From assembly GCF_032027425.1 (NCBI RefSeq), contig NZ_JAVSJA010000001.1:2431501-2495500 (forward strand): a stretch of DNA of 64,000 nt. The letters run 5' to 3'. The DNA comes from Microcystis wesenbergii NRERC-220 (GTDB lineage Bacteria > Cyanobacteriota > Cyanobacteriia > Cyanobacteriales > Microcystaceae). Below the pieces are notes generated by a model that saw only the letters and a program-made list of their open reading frames with translations, searched no databases and had not been told where the DNA came from. Made by a program: the position numbers and the translations under genes. Positions 59,915-64,000 of the stretch are shown one piece after another (position 1 is the stretch's first letter; each line of letters starts with the position of its first letter).

Positions 59915-61558
59915 TCAGGGTAAAAATGCCAAAGTTGCCACCACTTTCACCCCAAATTCTTCCTCAAAAACAGGTTTTTTATAGTCTAAACTCCACAATT
60001 CTAAAGCACAATCATCTTCAGCATTATTGGGAAAAAGATGCAGATGTAGTGTCCTATATTCGGGATCGTACTTACATTCAATCTTTTTAATCGCTCCTAT
60101 TTGTCGCCGATCTAAAGCCACAGCCAAGCGCAGTATAGCACTTAAATGTCTGACCATATACTGATAGTATTCCGTTAATTTTATAAAATCATCATGCCTT
60201 TTCTTCGGTTTACTTTTGCGGTGATAACGAGCGATATTAGCGATCACTTCTAACTCTATTTCCGTATAGCCCAACAGTTCACCATTGCGAATTAAATAAT
60301 AGGAATGTTTATGATGGGCAGCATGACTAACATATAAACCACTATTATGTAAAATTGCCGCCGCCCATAATAGATCTTTAGCCTCCTGATTCCAAGAATG
60401 TAATTGTCCTTGCGTTTGCTCGAACAAAGACAGGGAAAATGTCGCTATTCTCTCGGCCGATTCTAAATTAACTTGATACTTTTTCGCTATTTTCAGGACA
60501 CTGCGCTGACGGATTTCACTCTGATAAAGTAACCGATTATCAATTAACCCGTGGGTCAGCATCCAATCGACGATCACCCCTTCTCGCAGGGCCCTTTCAC
60601 AGAGAACTAACTTATCAACATCTAACATGGTCATCGCTTCCAAAAGCACGATCGAACCTGCCAGAATTATCTCGGACCGTTTATCGGACATCCCCAGAAT
60701 TGCCAGCCTTTGATGGTAGTCCAAAACGGCGAAACGTTTGACTAATTCTTTGACATCTTTGCGGGTTAATTGATAACCATTTAAAGGATTAGGAATTTCC
60801 CCCAATTTCTCGAAAGCATGGATAGTCATCAAAGTTTCGATCGTCCCAGAAGTTCCCACTAAACGCGGCACTTCTCCCACCTGTAAATGATGTTTAATTT
60901 CCTCTACTGCCCGCTCTAACATTCCGCGGGTGTATGCCCTTAAATAGGCTAATTCTGTGGGACTAATGGGATCGGTGGTGATCAAATCTTGCGTCAAACG
61001 CACCGCGCCGATTTTGGTACTACCAAGAAAGCGAATTTCTTGACTATCAGCTAAGATTAATTCCGTGGAACCACCACCGATATCGATAATAATATGGGCT
61101 TGATTTTGGAAATCCATCCCCGAGACGACACCGAGATAAATCCGGCGCGCTTCCTCCTGTCCAGAGATGAGATTTACGGAAATACCGACTTCTTTCTCGA
61201 TTAAAGCCAAAAATTCGTCGCCATTGGCCGCTTCCCGGGTGGCGCTGGTGGCAACGGCGATAATCTGATCCGCATGGAGACTAATGGCTAGATCGTGACA
61301 GCGTTTTAAAGCGGCGATCGCTCTTTCCATGGCCGCTAGGGTTAATTTACCGGTTTTCCGATCTCGATCGCCCAGACGGACTGTATCCTTTTCTCGGGCA
61401 ATAATCGTAAAAGCAGGCAAAGACGGTTCAATTGCCACTACTACCATGTGAACCGAATTCGTGCCAATATCGATCGCCGCTAGGATTTGGGCATCGGAGG
61501 CTTTTCTAAGGGGCGCTAGTCCCCGATTGGGTGTAACTTGATTAGAAATATTCACCAT
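59915..61558 (-). CDS. ppx: Exopolyphosphatase/guanosine pentaphosphatase (Ppx/GppA)
   Basis: A 547-residue enzyme of the ASKHA fold. ILAAIDIGTNSVHMVVVAIE and IIDIGGGSTELILAD are the two phosphate-binding motifs, RLVGTSGTIETL follows, and the C-terminal HD-like helical domain holds AAILHNSGLYVSHAAHHKHS. It removes terminal phosphate from polyphosphate and/or converts pppGpp to ppGpp. The length is typical of cyanobacterial forms. Upstream is a long dispersed repeat. Confidence 0.93.
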   Translation of the reverse strand: MVNISNQVTPNRGLAPLRKASDAQILAAIDIGTNSVHMVVVAIEPSLPAFTIIAREKDTVRLGDRDRKTGKLTLAAMERAIAALKRCHDLAISLHADQIIAVATSATREAANGDEFLALIEKEVGISVNLISGQEEARRIYLGVVSGMDFQNQAHIIIDIGGGSTELILADSQEIRFLGSTKIGAVRLTQDLITTDPISPTELAYLRAYTRGMLERAVEEIKHHLQVGEVPRLVGTSGTIETLMTIHAFEKLGEIPNPLNGYQLTRKDVKELVKRFAVLDYHQRLAILGMSDKRSEIILAGSIVLLEAMTMLDVDKLVLCERALREGVIVDWMLTHGLIDNRLLYQSEIRQRSVLKIAKKYQVNLESAERIATFSLSLFEQTQGQLHSWNQEAKDLLWAAAILHNSGLYVSHAAHHKHSYYLIRNGELLGYTEIELEVIANIARYHRKSKPKKRHDDFIKLTEYYQYMVRHLSAILRLAVALDRRQIGAIKKIECKYDPEYRTLHLHLFPNNAEDDCALELWSLDYKKPVFEEEFGVKVVATLAFLP

Positions 61559-61576
61559 CGCTTATCAGTGATCAGT

Positions 61577-61890
61577 TAAGCTGTTCGTAATTTAAATTGC
61601 TTGTTGAGACGAGGCAACAGGCACTCTTGCAAAAGGCAACAGTAAAGGGATTGAGGGAGATTCGGCTAATCTAAGAATAAGCGGTTTAAATACGTCTTAG
61701 CTTACCAGTCGGGGCATAGGGGTTAGGACTGGTCTTATTATCCCTCTAATTGCCCGCCTCGGCCCCGCAATTTTAGCTTGATCTAGCATTTATCTGAATA
61801 ATGAGGTACAAAGTTTTCCCTTTGGGGGGTCATTCGTCCTTTATCGATGCCCGCTCCGATTATACTTCATCTTTATGAGAAACTTCCTAA
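61577..61890 (-). repeat. Long dispersed repeat, copy 2 (inverted relative to 55105-55445)
   Basis: On the minus strand it shows CATAAAGATGAAGTATAA (61860-61877), ACTTTGTACCTCA, AGCTAAGACGTATTTAAA, TTAGCCGAATCTCCC and CTCAACAAGCAATTTAAA (61591-61608) in the same order as copy 1. It separates ppx from gdhA. Confidence 0.8.
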
Positions 61891-61964
61891 TTAAGAAAAA
61901 TAAACTGTAGTGAAATATACTGTTTTTCCATGTTCTAATGGGGATAGATAGGGGGAAAAAAATC

Positions 61965-63263
61965 ATGTCGAAATCACTCTTTACCGATGCCAGCAGTCGC
62001 CTAGAACGGGCCCTTAAGTATGTCTCCATTTCCGATGATGCGATCGAGCGGTTAAAATATCCCAAAGCTAGTCTCAGCGTCTCCATACCCGTCCGTATGG
62101 ACAACGGCACTTTAAGAATCTTCCAAGGCTACCGCGTCCGCTACGATGACACCCGCGGCCCTGGCAAGGGAGGTGTGCGCTATCATCCCAACGTCAGCAT
62201 TGATGAGGTACAGTCCCTAGCCTTTTGGATGACCTTTAAATGCGCCCTGCTGGATTTGCCCTTTGGTGGGGCTAAGGGCGGTATTACCCTCAATCCGAAA
62301 GAATTGTCAAAAGCCGAGTTAGAACGCCTTAGCCGGGGCTATATCGAGGGTATAGCCGACTTTATCGGTCCGGATGTGGATATTCTTGCCCCCGATGTCT
62401 ATACCAACGAGATGATCATGGGTTGGATGATGGACCAGTACAGCATTATTCAGCGTAAAATTAGTCCGGCGGTGGTGACGGGGAAACCTTTAACCATGGG
62501 AGGCAGTCGTGGTCGCGATACGGCGACGGGAACGGGTGCTTTTCATGTTATTCATTCTCTTTTGCCGAAATTAGACAAAAAACCGGCTAATACTACCGTG
62601 GCCGTCCAAGGGTTCGGTAACGCCGGGGCCGTAGTGGCGGATCTCCTCGCCAAAGCCGGTTATCAAGTGGTGGCGGTAAGTGATTCCCAGGGCGGCATTT
62701 ATCGGGAAAAAGGGCTAGATATTGCCAGCATTCGTCAGTATAAACAGGAACATCGCGGCATTACTGCTATTTACTGTGAGGGTACCGTGTGTAATATCGT
62801 GGAACACGAGGCGATTAGTAATGAAGAATTATTAGCCCTAGATGTGGATATTTTGATTCCAGCTGCCCTAGAAAACCAAATTACCGCCGAAAATGCCGAT
62901 CGCGTGCGGGCAAAATATATCTTTGAAGTGGCCAATGGTCCAACTACCTCAGAAGCCGATCGCATTTTAGACTCAAAAGGGATTCTGGTTTTCCCCGATA
63001 TTCTGGTTAACGCCGGTGGGGTAACGGTGAGTTATTTTGAATGGGTGCAAAATCGCAGCGGTCTTTATTGGCAATTAAACGAGATAAATGAGCGCTTAAA
63101 AGAAAGAATGGTGACAGAAGCCGAAAAAGTCTGGTCTTTCGCCCAGGAGTTCGATACGTCTCTGCGTAACGCCGCCTACGCCCAGGCCATTACTCGTCTC
63201 GGTGAAGCCCTAGATGCGAAGGGAACCCGCGATTATTACGTCAATGGGAAGAGTTATTCCTGA
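61965..63263 (+). CDS. gdhA: Glutamate dehydrogenase (Glu/Leu/Phe/Val dehydrogenase family)
   Basis: A 432-residue dehydrogenase. The substrate domain has FQGYRVRYDDTRGPGKGGVR and LLDLPFGGAKGGITLNPKEL with the catalytic Lys. The nucleotide domain has TTVAVQGFGNAGAVVADLLA and VFPDILVNAGGVTVSYFEWV. It interconverts glutamate and 2-oxoglutarate plus ammonium. The ATG at 61965 (MSKSLFTDASSRLERALKYV) matches the family's start; an ATG at 61938 is less likely. The repeat upstream ends about 75 bp before it. Confidence 0.95.
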   Translation: MSKSLFTDASSRLERALKYVSISDDAIERLKYPKASLSVSIPVRMDNGTLRIFQGYRVRYDDTRGPGKGGVRYHPNVSIDEVQSLAFWMTFKCALLDLPFGGAKGGITLNPKELSKAELERLSRGYIEGIADFIGPDVDILAPDVYTNEMIMGWMMDQYSIIQRKISPAVVTGKPLTMGGSRGRDTATGTGAFHVIHSLLPKLDKKPANTTVAVQGFGNAGAVVADLLAKAGYQVVAVSDSQGGIYREKGLDIASIRQYKQEHRGITAIYCEGTVCNIVEHEAISNEELLALDVDILIPAALENQITAENADRVRAKYIFEVANGPTTSEADRILDSKGILVFPDILVNAGGVTVSYFEWVQNRSGLYWQLNEINERLKERMVTEAEKVWSFAQEFDTSLRNAAYAQAITRLGEALDAKGTRDYYVNGKSYS

Positions 63264-63420
63264 AGTCGATTCGGGAATCACTCTCCCAAAAAACTCCCTT
63301 TTGTTACAGGAAAAACACGGGATTACCAATATCAAAACTGCGGTGATCTGGTACAAACCAGTACCAATTGCACCCGTTAGTTTGGGTCTAGGTTTTAAAA
63401 ATCCCACCAAAGAAGATTGA
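63244..63420 (+). CDS. Small ORF overlapping the end of gdhA, unknown
   Basis: A 58-residue reading (MGRVIPEVDSGITLPKNSLL, ending GLGFKNPTKED) starts within the last codons of gdhA in another frame and ends where the IS630 element begins. Its composition looks protein-like, but I recognise no family. It could be a real small protein, or the remnant of a gene cut by the insertion. Confidence 0.3.
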   Translation: MGRVIPEVDSGITLPKNSLLLQEKHGITNIKTAVIWYKPVPIAPVSLGLGFKNPTKED

Positions 63421-64000
63421 TATAGCGGTATGCACTTGCATGAGGTACAATAGAAGAGGACAATAAATTATAGACCTAGGCAGGAGCCACGACCCGATGA
63501 AGCCCTATTCTTTAGACTTGCGACAAAAGATCATCGAGACCTACGAGGAGAATAACCTCTCACAACGTGAGTTAGCCAAAAGATTTAGAGTAGCTTTAAG
63601 CTTTATCCAGAAACTAATCAAGCAGTGGCGTGAAACAGGAAATCTAAATCCCCGACCGCATGGTGGAGGACAAAAACTCAAGCTTAAGAGCGACGAAATT
63701 ATCTTGCTGGGCGATTTAGTCCAAGAAAAGAAAGATGCCACCTTAGACGAGTTAAGAAAACAAATTGAGGAAAAAACACAGACGGTGGTGAGTAACTCAA
63801 CAATCAGTAGAATTTTAAAACGGCTAAATTTAACTCAAAAAAAAAAGCTTACACCCTAGGGAAAGAGACACGGAAAGAGTGCAAAAATTAAGAGAAGAAT
63901 ATTGGGAGAAAATCCGAGATGTTAGAGCGGAAGATTTGGTTTTCGTTGACGAGTCTGGCTCTAATCTAGGGATGACAAGACTTTATGGCAGGGCTGAAAA
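63421..64000 (+). mobile_element. IS630-type insertion sequence (left part, runs off the window)
   Basis: It starts near 63421 (TATAGCGGTATGCAC) and contains a transposase from 63497. The right end lies beyond the window, so the inverted repeat cannot be compared. Confidence 0.75.
63497..64000 (+). CDS. IS630-family transposase (two frames, partial)
   Basis: The first frame (63497-63859) gives a helix-turn-helix protein: KPYSLDLRQKIIETYEENNL then SQRELAKRFRVALSFIQKLI, with RPHGGGQKLKL and a second HTH. A run of ten A (63837-63846) precedes its stop. In the shifted frame the reading continues LHPRERDTERVQKLREEYWE and LVFVDESGSNLGMTRLYG, holding the first-strand Asp of the DDE core. A two-frame layout joined by a slippery A-run is common in this family and may be programmed. 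The C-terminal end is outside the window. Confidence 0.85.

Overview
The window reads as a cyanobacterial chromosome segment, most likely Microcystis aeruginosa or a close relative. The cyanobacterial markers are cyanophycin synthetase and cyanophycinase, SqdB, Ycf3, a CpcD/DUF1816 phycobilisome-type protein, DUF3082 and DUF1400 proteins and GCGATCGC (HIP1-type) octamers. The Microcystis-like flavour comes from the dense load of MITEs, REP palindromes, short tandem repeats, broken insertion sequences and restriction-modification (R-M) genes. I see no tRNA, rRNA or CRISPR array.

Layout. 1-3.7 kb: the end of kdpB, then an R-M pair (HindVP-type nuclease plus C5-cytosine methylase) lodged inside the kdp operon, then kdpF, a MITE, kdpC and a broken dprA-like gene. 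3.9-6.6 kb: one polypeptide combining an amino-methyltransferase with an Mrr-like nuclease. 6.6-11.6 kb: the cyanophycin genes cphB and cphA, separated by an IsrB-type OMEGA element (RuvC only, no HNH) with a candidate guide RNA upstream. 11.9-12.6 kb: trmD. 12.6-14.7 kb: a repeat field with a REP-associated tyrosine transposase and three upstream copies of the promoter and first codons of the next gene, a type IIG R-M enzyme (14.7-18.5 kb). 18.8-23.8 kb: adhE, gloB and a Panacea/PemK-like toxin-antitoxin pair. 23.8-28.5 kb: a polysaccharide deacetylase/phosphodiester glycosidase fusion, sqdB and a lipoprotein with a perfect internal duplication. 28.5-30.0 kb: ECF sigma factor, membrane anti-sigma candidate and a Spy/CpxP-like protein. 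30.2-37.0 kb: exopolysaccharide genes (two glycosyltransferases plus an O-antigen-ligase-like HpsL candidate), glmM and another glycosyltransferase. 37.6-41.7 kb: a coiled-coil acidic repeat protein, a META-domain protein, a NADAR protein, ycf3, gatC and a cupin. 42.3-48.6 kb: an unusual Hsp70-centred operon. 49.4-52.2 kb: mobile-element graveyard (IS1634 pseudogene, xisI fragment split by three MITEs). 52.2-63.3 kb: mutL, histidine kinase, CpcD/DUF1816 protein, GspE-N protein, DUF3082, DUF1400 hydrolase, ppx and gdhA. 63.4 kb to the end: the start of an IS630-type element.

How genes work together. Three R-M systems lie within the first 18.5 kb. cphA and cphB make and break down the nitrogen polymer cyanophycin. 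The candidate most worth following is the 42.3-48.6 kb operon: a divergent Hsp70, a zinc-ribbon/TM/LysM protein, a membrane TPR protein, a J-domain-like protein without the HPD motif and a GrpE-like protein. This looks like a membrane-tethered Hsp70 machine. The IsrB element inside the cyanophycin locus and the promoter-duplicating REP field come next.
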